Origin: Kribbella antibiotica
GTDB taxonomy: Bacteria > Actinomycetota > Actinomycetes > Propionibacteriales > Kribbellaceae
Length of the DNA: 64,000 bases
Assembly: GCF_004349055.1 (NCBI RefSeq)
Contig: NZ_SMKX01000030.1
Coordinates: 1 to 64,000, forward strand
Reading direction: 5' to 3'
Shown here: positions 1 through 7,701 of the stretch, piece by piece
Layout of the letters: each line of letters starts with the position of its first letter
Numbering within the stretch: position 1 is the first letter of the stretch
The notes under the pieces: generated by a model
The model's database searches: none
What the model was told of the DNA's origin: nothing
Seen by the model: the letters and a program-made list of their open reading frames with translations, nothing else
Made by a program: the position numbers and the translations under genes

Positions 1-27
1 CCTGATGGCCTTGGCGTTCCACAAAGA

Positions 28-369
28 TCAGGTTGCAGCGCGGTCCTGGGCGGCCAGTACGGCGTCGGCGTGCCGGGCGGCCCAGTCGCCTAGGGCGTTG
101 ATGGGGATGAGGAGGTCCTGGCCGGCGGGGGTGAGCGAGTACTCGACGCGGGGTGGGGCTTCGGCGTACCGGTGGCGTTCGGCCAGGCCGTTGGTTTCCA
201 GGCGGCGGAGGGTTTCGGTGAGGACCTTCTGGCTGATGCCGCCGATGTGTTTACGCAGGTCGACGGGGCGGGCTGGGCCTTTGCTGAGGGCGTAGAGGAC
301 GACCATGGGCCAGCGGCCGCTGATGAGTTCGACCGCGACGCGCGCCTGGCAGTCGGCGTAGAAGGTCAT
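28..369 (-). CDS. HxlR-family winged-helix transcriptional regulator
   Basis: About 113 residues, typical of HxlR regulators. The N-terminus has the family pattern of a conserved Cys (ADCQARVAVELISGRW) just before the wHTH. It is followed by RKHIGGISQKVLTETLRRLE (recognition helix) and the wing PPRVEYSLTPAGQDL. The ATG at 369 is chosen because the family begins a few residues before this Cys; the frame stays open upstream to 435 but would overlap the divergent gene. HxlR proteins commonly sense electrophiles or redox state through the Cys and control a divergent oxidoreductase, which fits the neighbour at 434. The target is inferred. Confidence 0.9.
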   Translation of the reverse strand: MTFYADCQARVAVELISGRWPMVVLYALSKGPARPVDLRKHIGGISQKVLTETLRRLETNGLAERHRYAEAPPRVEYSLTPAGQDLLIPINALGDWAARHADAVLAAQDRAAT

Positions 370-392
370 AGGCTCATTCTGCCTGGCTGATG

Positions 393-408
393 GGCACCGG
401 ATGGTGTC
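393..408. promoter_or_regulatory. Candidate HxlR operator between divergent genes
   Basis: The 64-bp divergent intergenic region contains the inverted repeat GGCACC-GGAT-GGTGTC. Its core CACC/GGTG arms are perfect and the outer base pairs have one mismatch. Its position between the HxlR gene and the oxidoreductase gene is what an autoregulatory operator would need. Only the palindrome is seen; binding is inferred. Confidence 0.35.
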
Positions 409-433
409 TTTCGGCCGGGCTAGCGTCGTGGCC

Positions 434-1057
434 ATGCGAATCGGGACAGTGGGGAATGGTGGGATGGCGGAGGCGCTCGGGCGGCACTGGGTGCGGGCTG
501 GGCACGAGGTGATGATCGGTGGGCGGGATCCGGAGCGGGCGGCTGCGACGGCCGCGCGGATTGGTGCTCATGCGGGTTCGTTGCGGGAGGCAACGTCGTA
601 CGGCGAAGTGGTGTTGCTGGCGGTTCCGGCCGAGGTAGTGGTGGAAACCGTCGCTGGGTTGGAGGTTGCGGCGGGCAAGGTGCTGATCGACTGCACGAAC
701 GCGATCGATCATCGGGACTTCACCCTCGCCCGCACCGCGACGGCGGAGGCGGTCAGCGGCGTGGCCCCTCACGCGCAGGTGGTCAAGGGATTCAATCTGG
801 CGCCGGACACGGTCTGGCGGGATGGGGCAAAGGGGCTTGGCGTGCCGCTGTGTGGTGAGTCGGCGGCGGTGGAGCGGGTCGCCGAGCTGGTTCGGGATGT
901 GGGTGGCGTGCCGGTGGCGGCCGGTGGACTGGTGCGTGCCCGGCTGCTGGAGGCGACGGCCGCCTTCGCGATCGGGATCTGGGCCAGCGGCGGGGACGTC
1001 CGAGGACTCTTCGCGCCACTCAGCGCAGCCATCGGTACGGCGGCTCCCAGCGCCTAG
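434..1057 (+). CDS. NADPH-dependent F420 reductase-like NAD(P)-binding oxidoreductase
   Basis: The product is about 207 residues. It opens with a dinucleotide-binding motif (MRIGTVGNGGMAEAL), a second strand ending in GGRDPE (NADP-phosphate-type), and the VVLLAVP and VLIDCTNA strands typical of the F420_oxidored family. Members transfer hydride between NADP(H) and F420 or act on other substrates; the true substrate is unknown. The ATG at 434 is used because the motif starts there; an upstream frame extension to 401 would run into the regulator's promoter. It is divergent from the HxlR gene, which probably controls it. Confidence 0.85.
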   Translation: MRIGTVGNGGMAEALGRHWVRAGHEVMIGGRDPERAAATAARIGAHAGSLREATSYGEVVLLAVPAEVVVETVAGLEVAAGKVLIDCTNAIDHRDFTLARTATAEAVSGVAPHAQVVKGFNLAPDTVWRDGAKGLGVPLCGESAAVERVAELVRDVGGVPVAAGGLVRARLLEATAAFAIGIWASGGDVRGLFAPLSAAIGTAAPSA

Positions 1058-1073
1058 CACCGCGGCCCGGGGC

Positions 1074-1892
1074 TCAGCTTTCCCGCCGGCGGGCGAACAG
1101 TTCGTTCAGCTCGCCTTGGGGAATCTGGTCCTTCGCGAAACCGATCGTGCCGTGGGTGGCGAGCTCTTCGGCGCTGCGGCGGATGAAGCCGAGGGCGGCG
1201 CGGGCGATGCTGCCGCCGAGGCTGATGCGTTGCACCCCGGCCGCAAGCAAATCGGGGACTGTGAGGGTTGACGAGCCCAGACCGATCACCACGTTCACTG
1301 GACCGTCGACCTCGCGGACGATGGTGCTGATCGTGTCGAGGTCGTTGACTCCCGGCACGTACAAGCAGTCGGCACCCGCGGCGCGGAAGCGGTTGGCGCG
1401 GTCGATGGAATCGGCCAGCGAGGTGGGCGTCCGCAGCAGCTGCCCGTCCGTCCGGGCGGTCAGGACGAAGTCGGGCCCGGCCGCCTCGCGTGCTGCGACG
1501 ATCCGGTCGACGGCGAGCTCGACGTCGTACAGGTCGTGGCCGTCGTAGTCCTCGATGTTCCCGCCGGCCAGTCCCGCGGCGCGAGCCAGCGTGATCGTCT
1601 CGGCAACCCGCGCGGGCGCAGCGCCATACCCATCCTCAAGATCACCACTAACCGGTACGGCGACCGCCGCCGCGATCTGCTCCATCCGCTCGAACATGTC
1701 GTCTCGCGACACGCTCGGCGCCCCGTCCGGCAGTGTGTGATCACCCTTGGCCAACGAGAACGCGATCCCGGCGCTGGTTGTCGCGATCGCCGAAAACCCA
1801 GCAGCAGCTAGCAAAACCGCACTACCCGCGTCCCAGGCATTCGGCATCACAAACCCGGTCGGGGCCTCGTGCAACGCGCGAAATCCACTCAT
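1074..1892 (-). CDS. Isocitrate lyase/PEP mutase family protein
   Basis: The product is 272 residues with the (beta/alpha)8 PEP-mutase signature. It contains the N-terminal FVMPNAWDAGSAVLLAAAGF, the GIAFSLAKGDH strand, the metal-binding acidic segment SGDLEDGYG, the downstream GGNIEDYDG, and the C-terminal ISLGGSIARA phosphate-site region. The ICL catalytic KKCGH motif is absent, so a C-C or C-P lyase or mutase such as 2-methylisocitrate lyase-like or oxaloacetate decarboxylase-like activity is more likely than isocitrate lyase. An AGGA-type RBS precedes the ATG. It starts 34 bp after the ribosomal protection gene on the same strand and may be cotranscribed with it. Confidence 0.88.
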   Translation of the reverse strand: MSGFRALHEAPTGFVMPNAWDAGSAVLLAAAGFSAIATTSAGIAFSLAKGDHTLPDGAPSVSRDDMFERMEQIAAAVAVPVSGDLEDGYGAAPARVAETITLARAAGLAGGNIEDYDGHDLYDVELAVDRIVAAREAAGPDFVLTARTDGQLLRTPTSLADSIDRANRFRAAGADCLYVPGVNDLDTISTIVREVDGPVNVVIGLGSSTLTVPDLLAAGVQRISLGGSIARAALGFIRRSAEELATHGTIGFAKDQIPQGELNELFARRRES

Positions 1893-1926
1893 ACCGTCAT
1901 CCTGTCACCGCCCACGGACAGTTTCG

Positions 1927-3849
1927 CTAGCGAGGCTGATGCCGGAAGAACAGCTCGCGGTCGAGTGAGTCCGGCCATGGGCGTGACCGGCGAGGCGAGA
2001 GACCGTCGCAGTCCTCGTAGCGGTCCGGGCTCGCCTCGATGATCCCCTCGCCACTTGTCGCGGCCGGTAGCCCCGCAACCAGTCCGGCCAGCCTGTCCGT
2101 CCTGATGTCGCCGACCACGGTGCTCCAGTCACCATGGTCGGAGTAGCTGAGCGGGACTGCCCGGTGGGTGCGGAACAAGGCGCTCAGCTCGGCATTGGCC
2201 GCGCGAGGCGCCTCGACCGAGAACCGCTCGACCGGCGTGCACACCTGAGTTCCTGCGCGCCGCAGAGCCGCAGCCAGTACGACGGCAGTCAGCAGCCGGA
2301 AGTCTTTCGCCGTACTGGGCATGGACTTGTCGAAGGACCCATGCGACTGACTCTGCCGCGCCCAATAGCCGGTCCGGGTGATACCCACGACGGCATCCGG
2401 GATCTCCCAGCCAGACAGGCCGTGCCGGAGCTGCTCGTGGATCGACTCCTCGATCGCCGTGAAGAACGACCGGGGCATCGACCCGAGCTCAACGTCCAGC
2501 TCGATAGTGATGCCGGTCCCGGGCGCCGCCGGGCCGACCCGGAGACCGATGGTGGCCAGATACGGATTGTCGTCAGTCGCAATCACATCGAACGCCGTCC
2601 CCGTCGACGCGACCCGCTCGATGCAGACCATCCCGGTGTCTCCGAACTCGACCGGTACGCCGTACGTCGTGGCCAGCACCTCGGCCAGAACCTCCTTCTG
2701 TACCTCACCAAGCAGCTCGACGGTCAACTCGCCGCTCTCGCTGTCGGCACCGAGCTGGATCATCGGATCGATCTCCTGCAGTTCCCGCAGTGCGGTCCCC
2801 AGCGCCGACACCTGGGCCGGAGAGGTCGCCCGCACCACGGCGTGCATCGTCGCCTTGCGCGTCACCGACGTCTGGCGGTACCCGATCTGCCCGATGCCGT
2901 CGCCGATCCGCGCGTCGACCCAACCACGCACGCGAGCGATGTCACCGGCTCCGGCCTGTCGCGCGGTGGCGAACCCATCCGGCGTGGCCACCTCGATGGC
3001 CTTCACTCGCTGCGGTTCGCGGCCGGCGACGCTGATCCGGTCGCCGACCCGCAGGTCGCCGGACCACAACCTCAACAACGCGGAGCGCGGCGTACCGGGT
3101 TCGGACTCGACCTTGAACACGACCCCCGACAGCTTCTCGTCGACGGACTCCCGGTCCGGCGCTAGCTGCGCGAGCGCGTCCTGCAGTTCGGCGATGCCCG
3201 CTCCCGAACGGGCTGAACCGGCGACCACCGGCCACAGCCGCGCCTCACGCGCCTGCTCCCAGCCGGTGGTCTCCAACTGCGACCGGGGTGGCGGATCACC
3301 GGCCAGCCAACGCTGCAGTGTCCGATCGTCCAGGTCGGCGATCAGCCCTAGCAAGTCAGCTGGCCGCGCCAGATCGAGCAGCGGCATCCCGGTGCGCGCC
3401 CGCAGCGCGGCCATCGCCCTGTCCGGGTTGGACTCCGGCCGGTCGGTCTTGTTCAGGAAGACAATCGTCGGGATGCCGAGTCGCCGCAACGTCCGGCCCA
3501 GTACGACGGTCTGCGGCTGCACGCCCTCGACCGCCGACACCACCAGGATCGCCGCGTCGAGCACGAGCAGCGAACGCTCCACCTCGGCCACGAAGTCCGG
3601 GTGCCCCGGCGTGTCCAGGACGTTCACCTGGGTGCCGTTGAGCTGGAACGACGCAACCGCCGCCCGCACCGTGATACCGCGGCGGCGTTCGACATCCATC
3701 GTGTCGGTGGCGGTGGTCCCGGCGTCGACACTGCCGAGGTGGTCGCGCGCACCACCGGCGTACAGGAGTCGTTCGGTCAGGGTGGTCTTGCCGGCATCGA
3801 CATGGGCCACGACCCCGAGGGTGATCGGCGTGTTCACAACAGCAGACAT
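1927..3849 (-). CDS. Ribosomal protection protein, Tet(M)/Otr(A)-like GTPase
   Basis: The product is 640 residues, essentially the length of Tet(M), and is an EF-G paralogue expected to eject tetracycline from the ribosomal A site. G motifs are clear: G1 GVVAHVDAGKTT, G2 RRRGITVRA, G3 DTPGHPDF and G4 NKTD. Domains II-V follow. The tip loop of domain IV, YSPVS in Tet(M), is replaced here by a longer loop of roughly YWARQSQSHGSFDKSM, consistent with an actinobacterial Otr(A)-like branch. The ATG at 3849 has AAGGAA about 6 nt upstream; an earlier in-frame start at 3894 lacks this. A leader ORF and hairpins lie upstream. Resistance itself is inferred from family. Confidence 0.88.
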   Translation of the reverse strand: MSAVVNTPITLGVVAHVDAGKTTLTERLLYAGGARDHLGSVDAGTTATDTMDVERRRGITVRAAVASFQLNGTQVNVLDTPGHPDFVAEVERSLLVLDAAILVVSAVEGVQPQTVVLGRTLRRLGIPTIVFLNKTDRPESNPDRAMAALRARTGMPLLDLARPADLLGLIADLDDRTLQRWLAGDPPPRSQLETTGWEQAREARLWPVVAGSARSGAGIAELQDALAQLAPDRESVDEKLSGVVFKVESEPGTPRSALLRLWSGDLRVGDRISVAGREPQRVKAIEVATPDGFATARQAGAGDIARVRGWVDARIGDGIGQIGYRQTSVTRKATMHAVVRATSPAQVSALGTALRELQEIDPMIQLGADSESGELTVELLGEVQKEVLAEVLATTYGVPVEFGDTGMVCIERVASTGTAFDVIATDDNPYLATIGLRVGPAAPGTGITIELDVELGSMPRSFFTAIEESIHEQLRHGLSGWEIPDAVVGITRTGYWARQSQSHGSFDKSMPSTAKDFRLLTAVVLAAALRRAGTQVCTPVERFSVEAPRAANAELSALFRTHRAVPLSYSDHGDWSTVVGDIRTDRLAGLVAGLPAATSGEGIIEASPDRYEDCDGLSPRRSRPWPDSLDRELFFRHQPR

Positions 3850-3905
3850 GGGCAGTTCCTTGAGCAGCGCGCCGGAGACGGCACTGGTGGTCACGGGAAC
3901 GGCGA

Positions 3906-3963
3906 CCCCAAGAAAGGGGATACGCCGGTGGATCCCGAAGGATCACCGTGATCGTGAGTGCAT
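3906..3963 (-). promoter_or_regulatory. Possible ribosome-stalling leader and hairpins upstream of the protection gene
   Basis: Between the upstream terminator and the protection gene the minus strand encodes a six-codon ORF MHSRSR at 3963-3943, in frame with a 17-codon version that starts with ATG further upstream. Its TGA overlaps a GATCC-TTCG-GGATC hairpin (3931-3944). A second hairpin, CCCC-TTTCTT-GGGG, lies at 3906-3919. A short Arg-X-Arg leader next to hairpins is the layout of translation-attenuation control seen for ribosome-targeting resistance genes. No experimental analogue is claimed for this exact peptide. Confidence 0.4.
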
Positions 3964-4060
3964 CCGACGTCCACCGGATCGGTCACCCGATGGCATCACT
4001 CGAAGGAATGCACACTGCTCAAGCTGAACGACGCATGGCAAAAACGTAGCACAAGCAAAA

Positions 4061-4094
4061 GCCGCCCGCCCCGGAATTAACCGGGACGGGCGGC
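4061..4094 (-). terminator. Intrinsic terminator of the pentose-phosphate operon
   Basis: A 14-bp stem with one wobble pair (GCCGCCCG.CCCGG arms, loop AATTAA) lies 15 nt after the pgl stop. On the minus strand it is followed by TTTTGCTTGT, so it reads as a rho-independent terminator for transcription leaving pgl. It insulates the operon from the ribosomal protection gene. Confidence 0.85.
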
Positions 4095-4108
4095 CTGCAG
4101 TCTGAGCG

Positions 4109-4876
4109 CTACTGGATCTGTGAAGCGGCGTCCTCGTCCAACAGCCACAACGTGCGGTTGCGGCCCTTGGGAGCGGAGGCGGGCAGAGTGCTCGTCTCCT
4201 TGAGGGCCTCGGCAACTGCCTCGGCCTTGTCGACGCCGGAGACGACGAACCAGACCTCGCGGGACCGGTTGAGCGCCGGAACCGTGAGCGAGACCCGGGT
4301 CGGCGGCGGCTTGGGGGAGTCGTGCACGGCGACTGCCGACACGTCGACGACCTCAAGCTGCGGGTAGCCCGGGAAGAGCGAGGCGACGTGGCCGTCGGGA
4401 CCGACCCCGAGCATCAGTACGTCGAAGGCCGGTACGGCGCGGCCCTTGACGTCGCTGAGCGCGGAGATCGTGGCGGCCAGTTCGGTCGCGTACGCATCGG
4501 CGGCAACTTCGGCGGTCTGGCCGGTATCCGCGGGCATCGGGTGCACGCGGGCCGGGTCGAAGTCGACGTGGTTGAGCAGCGCGTCACGCGCCTGGGTCTC
4601 GTTGCGCTCAGGATCGCCGGGCGGCAGGAACCGCTCGTCACCCCACCAGAACTCGACCCGCTGCCAGTCGATCGTCGCCGACGCCGGCGACTCCGCCACA
4701 GCCTTGTAGATCGCCGCGGCAACCCGGCCACCGGTCAGGACCACTTGTGCGACCCGACCGTTGCTCTGGGCATCGACCAGCGCCGTGATGAACCGCGCCG
4801 CCACGGCGTGCGCCAGTGCCGTCGAGTCCCGGTGGATCAACAGCTCGGACTCGACTGCGCGCTCCGGGCCGGTCAT
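4109..4876 (-). CDS. pgl: 6-phosphogluconolactonase
   Basis: A 255-residue DevB-type lactonase that hydrolyses 6-phosphogluconolactone in the oxidative pentose-phosphate pathway. The NagB/RpiA-like fold shows VVLTGGRVAA near residue 45, the substrate-binding WWGDERFLPPGDPERN segment, and MLGVGPDGHVASLFPG with the conserved GPDGH. Its ATG overlaps the opcA stop as ATGA (4873-4876), so translation is probably coupled. It is the last gene of the tkt-tal-pgi-zwf-opcA-pgl operon and is followed by a strong terminator. Confidence 0.97.
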   Translation of the reverse strand: MTGPERAVESELLIHRDSTALAHAVAARFITALVDAQSNGRVAQVVLTGGRVAAAIYKAVAESPASATIDWQRVEFWWGDERFLPPGDPERNETQARDALLNHVDFDPARVHPMPADTGQTAEVAADAYATELAATISALSDVKGRAVPAFDVLMLGVGPDGHVASLFPGYPQLEVVDVSAVAVHDSPKPPPTRVSLTVPALNRSREVWFVVSGVDKAEAVAEALKETSTLPASAPKGRNRTLWLLDEDAASQIQ

Positions 4877-6132
4877 GACCGACCCGCCACGCGCTTGCCG
4901 GTCGCCTTCTTGGCCGGTGCCTTATTCGCCACAGTCTTCTTGGCCACGGTCTTCTTCGCAGTCGCCTTCTTGGCCGTCGAACGAGTCGCGGTCGAGCGAG
5001 CAGCCGAAGGCTTGGCCGTCCGCTTCGGCGCAGGGGCCTTCTTCGCGGACGCGTTCTTCGACACCGCCGCCTTCTTCGCGGCACTCGCCTTCTTGCCGCC
5101 GGCGTGCGCCTCGAGCTCGGCTGACGCGGCCTTGCCTGCGACCGCTGCGGTCTTCGCGGCCGCCTTGCTCACCGCAGCCTGCGTCGAACGGCGATCCGCC
5201 TCGCTGACCGTCTTGGCCGAGGCAGGCAACTTCTCCCGCTCCACCATGCAGGCCAGCGTCTTCGCGTACACGTCGTCCGGGTCGAGTCGCCGCAATTCCT
5301 CGCTCAGCAACTCGGACGGCGTACGGCGCTTGAGCGCGACCGGACGGTCCGGCGCACCCGGAATCGAGAACGTCGCCACGGATCCGTCGGGCCGCGTCAA
5401 CGCGATCGGCCCCGACGCCGTGAACATCCGTACGGCGGTGATGCCCGGACCGCGCGAGTTCTTGTGCTCAACCGGAACGCCCAGCCGGCATTGCAGCCAA
5501 GCCGCCATCAGGTCGGCCGAAGGGTTGCCCTTCGCGGAAACGACCTCGGCGGCCAGCACCTTGGTCGGGTACTGATCCAGGGCCGCCGCCATCAGCGCAC
5601 GCCACGGCGTGAGCCGCGTCCACGCGAAGTCGGTGTCACCAGGCGCATAACCCTCAGCGCGGGCGGGGAAGTCGACGGTCGCCCGACGACCCGAGGCAGC
5701 GTCGGTGACCCGACGGCGAGCGAGCTTGCCCAGCGGGTCCTCGGCCGGAACCTTCGGTCCGCCACCCGGCCACCAGACGACGACGGGGGAGTCCGGCAGC
5801 AGCAGCGGCGTGATGACCGACTCGGGAACCCGGGCCAGCTCACCGTGCAGCCGCAGCAACACAGCCTCGCCCGGAACGCCCTCGCCGACCCGGACCTCTG
5901 CATCCAGGCCGGTAGCGCCACGCCCCGGCCGCAGGATCGCGACCAGTACGCGCGACGGGTGCTCGCGACCGGCTTCGTTCGCAGCCTTCATCGCATCGTG
6001 GTGCGACGCCTCGTCGACGACGACCACGATGGTGCCGACCATGCCCATCGCCGGAGAGCCTGCGCTCCGGCGGGCCTTCAGCAGCGCCGATGCGATCCCG
6101 CTCGACGTCGTGTCGGTGAGGTCGATGATCAT
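4873..6132 (-). CDS. opcA: Glucose-6-phosphate dehydrogenase assembly protein OpcA with Lys/Ala-rich tail
   Basis: The product is 419 residues. The first ~300 match OpcA, which in actinobacteria supports assembly or activity of glucose-6-phosphate dehydrogenase; motifs include PVVVWWPGGGP and the TDFAWTRLTPWR segment. The last ~110 residues are an unusual low-complexity tail rich in AAK, KKA and TAKK repeats, resembling histone-H1-like basic tails and absent from OpcA as I know it (about 300 residues in mycobacteria). The start at 6132 gives an ATGA overlap with zwf; an in-frame start four codons earlier lies inside zwf. Confidence 0.93.
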   Translation of the reverse strand: MIIDLTDTTSSGIASALLKARRSAGSPAMGMVGTIVVVVDEASHHDAMKAANEAGREHPSRVLVAILRPGRGATGLDAEVRVGEGVPGEAVLLRLHGELARVPESVITPLLLPDSPVVVWWPGGGPKVPAEDPLGKLARRRVTDAASGRRATVDFPARAEGYAPGDTDFAWTRLTPWRALMAAALDQYPTKVLAAEVVSAKGNPSADLMAAWLQCRLGVPVEHKNSRGPGITAVRMFTASGPIALTRPDGSVATFSIPGAPDRPVALKRRTPSELLSEELRRLDPDDVYAKTLACMVEREKLPASAKTVSEADRRSTQAAVSKAAAKTAAVAGKAASAELEAHAGGKKASAAKKAAVSKNASAKKAPAPKRTAKPSAARSTATRSTAKKATAKKTVAKKTVANKAPAKKATGKRVAGRS

Positions 6133-7679
6133 GGCCGCCTCCACGTGCGTCCGTCGCGGGCCAGCATCTCGTGCGCCGAATCCGGGCCCCAGTCACCGGA
6201 GGCGTACTGCTCCGGCGTGCCGTGCTCGGCCCAGTAGTTGATGACCGGGTCGAGGATCTTCCAGCCCAGCTCGACCTCGGTGTGCTGCGGGAACAACGGC
6301 GGGTCGCCGAGCAGCACGTCCAGGATCAGCCGCTCGTAGGCTTCCGGCGACGACTCGGTGAACGAACCGCCGTACTGGAAGTCCATGTTCACGTCGCGGA
6401 TCTCCATCGACGTACCGGGCACCTTGGCGCCGAAGCGCATCGTGATGCCTTCGTCCGGCTGGATCCGCAGGACCAGGGCGTTCTGGCCCAGTTCCTCGGT
6501 CTCGGTCTTGGTGAACGGCAGGTGCGGCGCGCGCTTGAACATCACCGCGACCTCGGTCACGCGACGGCCGAGGCGCTTGCCGGTGCGCAGGTAGAACGGG
6601 ACGCCGGCCCAACGCCGGGTGTCCACGTCGACCCGCATCGCGGCGAAGGTCTCGGTCGCGGAGTGCGACGGGATGCCGTCTTCCTGCAGGTAACCCTTGA
6701 CCTTGCTGCCACCGGCCCAGCCGGCGGCGTACTGCCCGCGGGCGGTGTGCAGGTCGAGGCGCTCAGGCAGCTTGACCGCTGCGAGCACCTTCTTCTTCTC
6801 CTGCCGCAACGACCACGCGTCGAAGGAGACAGGCTCCTCCATCGCGACCAGTGCAAGCAGCTGGAGCAGGTGGTTCTGGATCACGTCGCGGGCTGCGCCG
6901 ATGCCGTCGTAGTACCCGGCCCGGCCGCCAATGCCGATGTCCTCGGCCATCGTGATCTGGACGTGGTCGACGTAGTGGCTGTTCCAGACCGGCTCGAACA
7001 TCGCGTTCGCGAACCGGAGCGCCAGCATGTTCTGGACGGTTTCCTTGCCCAGGTAGTGGTCGATCCGGAAGACCGCCTCGGGCGGGAAGACCGACTCGAC
7101 CACGCGGTTCAGCTCACGAGCGCTCTTCAGGTCGTGGCCGAACGGCTTCTCGATGACGACGCGCCGCCATGAGCCAGGCTTCTCTTCGGTCAGGCCGTGC
7201 TCGGACAACTGCTGCACGACCTGCGGGAACAGGCCCGGAGGGATGGACAGGTAGAACGCGTGGTTGCCACCTGTCCCACGGCTGATGTCGAGCTCGTCCA
7301 CGGTCTCGCGCAGGCGCTTGAAAGCCTCGTCGTCGGTGAGGTCACCGGGGACGAAGCGGAAGCCCTCGGCAAGCTGCTGCCAGACCTCCTCGCGGAACGG
7401 CGTCCGCGCGTGCTCCTTGACCGAGTCGTGCACAATCTGCGCGAAGTCCTGGTTGGTGAAGTCGCGGCGGGCGAACCCGACCAGGGCGAAGCCCGGGGGC
7501 AGCAGCCCCCGGTTCGCCAGGTCGTAGACCGCCGGCATCAGCTTCTTCCGCGCCAGGTCCCCGGTGACACCGAAGATGACCAGGCTGCACGGCCCGGCGA
7601 TCCGCGGCAGCCGCCGATCCTGCGGATCGCGCAGCGGGTTCACCGGGCCGACCGGCCCGTCGTCAAGCTCAGCGGTCAT
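6129..7679 (-). CDS. zwf: Glucose-6-phosphate 1-dehydrogenase
   Basis: A 516-residue enzyme that oxidises glucose 6-phosphate to the lactone with NADP+ and provides the cell's NADPH. The nucleotide-binding motif GVTGDLARKK and the active-site signature FRIDHYLGKETVQN (catalytic His, substrate-binding Lys) are both intact, as is VIEKPFGHDL. The ATG at 7679 is preferred because AGGAGG lies about 10 nt upstream; a TTG three codons earlier sits too close to that RBS. It lies 22 bp after pgi and overlaps opcA by 4 nt. Confidence 0.97.
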   Translation of the reverse strand: MTAELDDGPVGPVNPLRDPQDRRLPRIAGPCSLVIFGVTGDLARKKLMPAVYDLANRGLLPPGFALVGFARRDFTNQDFAQIVHDSVKEHARTPFREEVWQQLAEGFRFVPGDLTDDEAFKRLRETVDELDISRGTGGNHAFYLSIPPGLFPQVVQQLSEHGLTEEKPGSWRRVVIEKPFGHDLKSARELNRVVESVFPPEAVFRIDHYLGKETVQNMLALRFANAMFEPVWNSHYVDHVQITMAEDIGIGGRAGYYDGIGAARDVIQNHLLQLLALVAMEEPVSFDAWSLRQEKKKVLAAVKLPERLDLHTARGQYAAGWAGGSKVKGYLQEDGIPSHSATETFAAMRVDVDTRRWAGVPFYLRTGKRLGRRVTEVAVMFKRAPHLPFTKTETEELGQNALVLRIQPDEGITMRFGAKVPGTSMEIRDVNMDFQYGGSFTESSPEAYERLILDVLLGDPPLFPQHTEVELGWKILDPVINYWAEHGTPEQYASGDWGPDSAHEMLARDGRTWRRP

Positions 7680-7701
7680 CAGCCGCAATCCTCCTGGTTA
7701 C

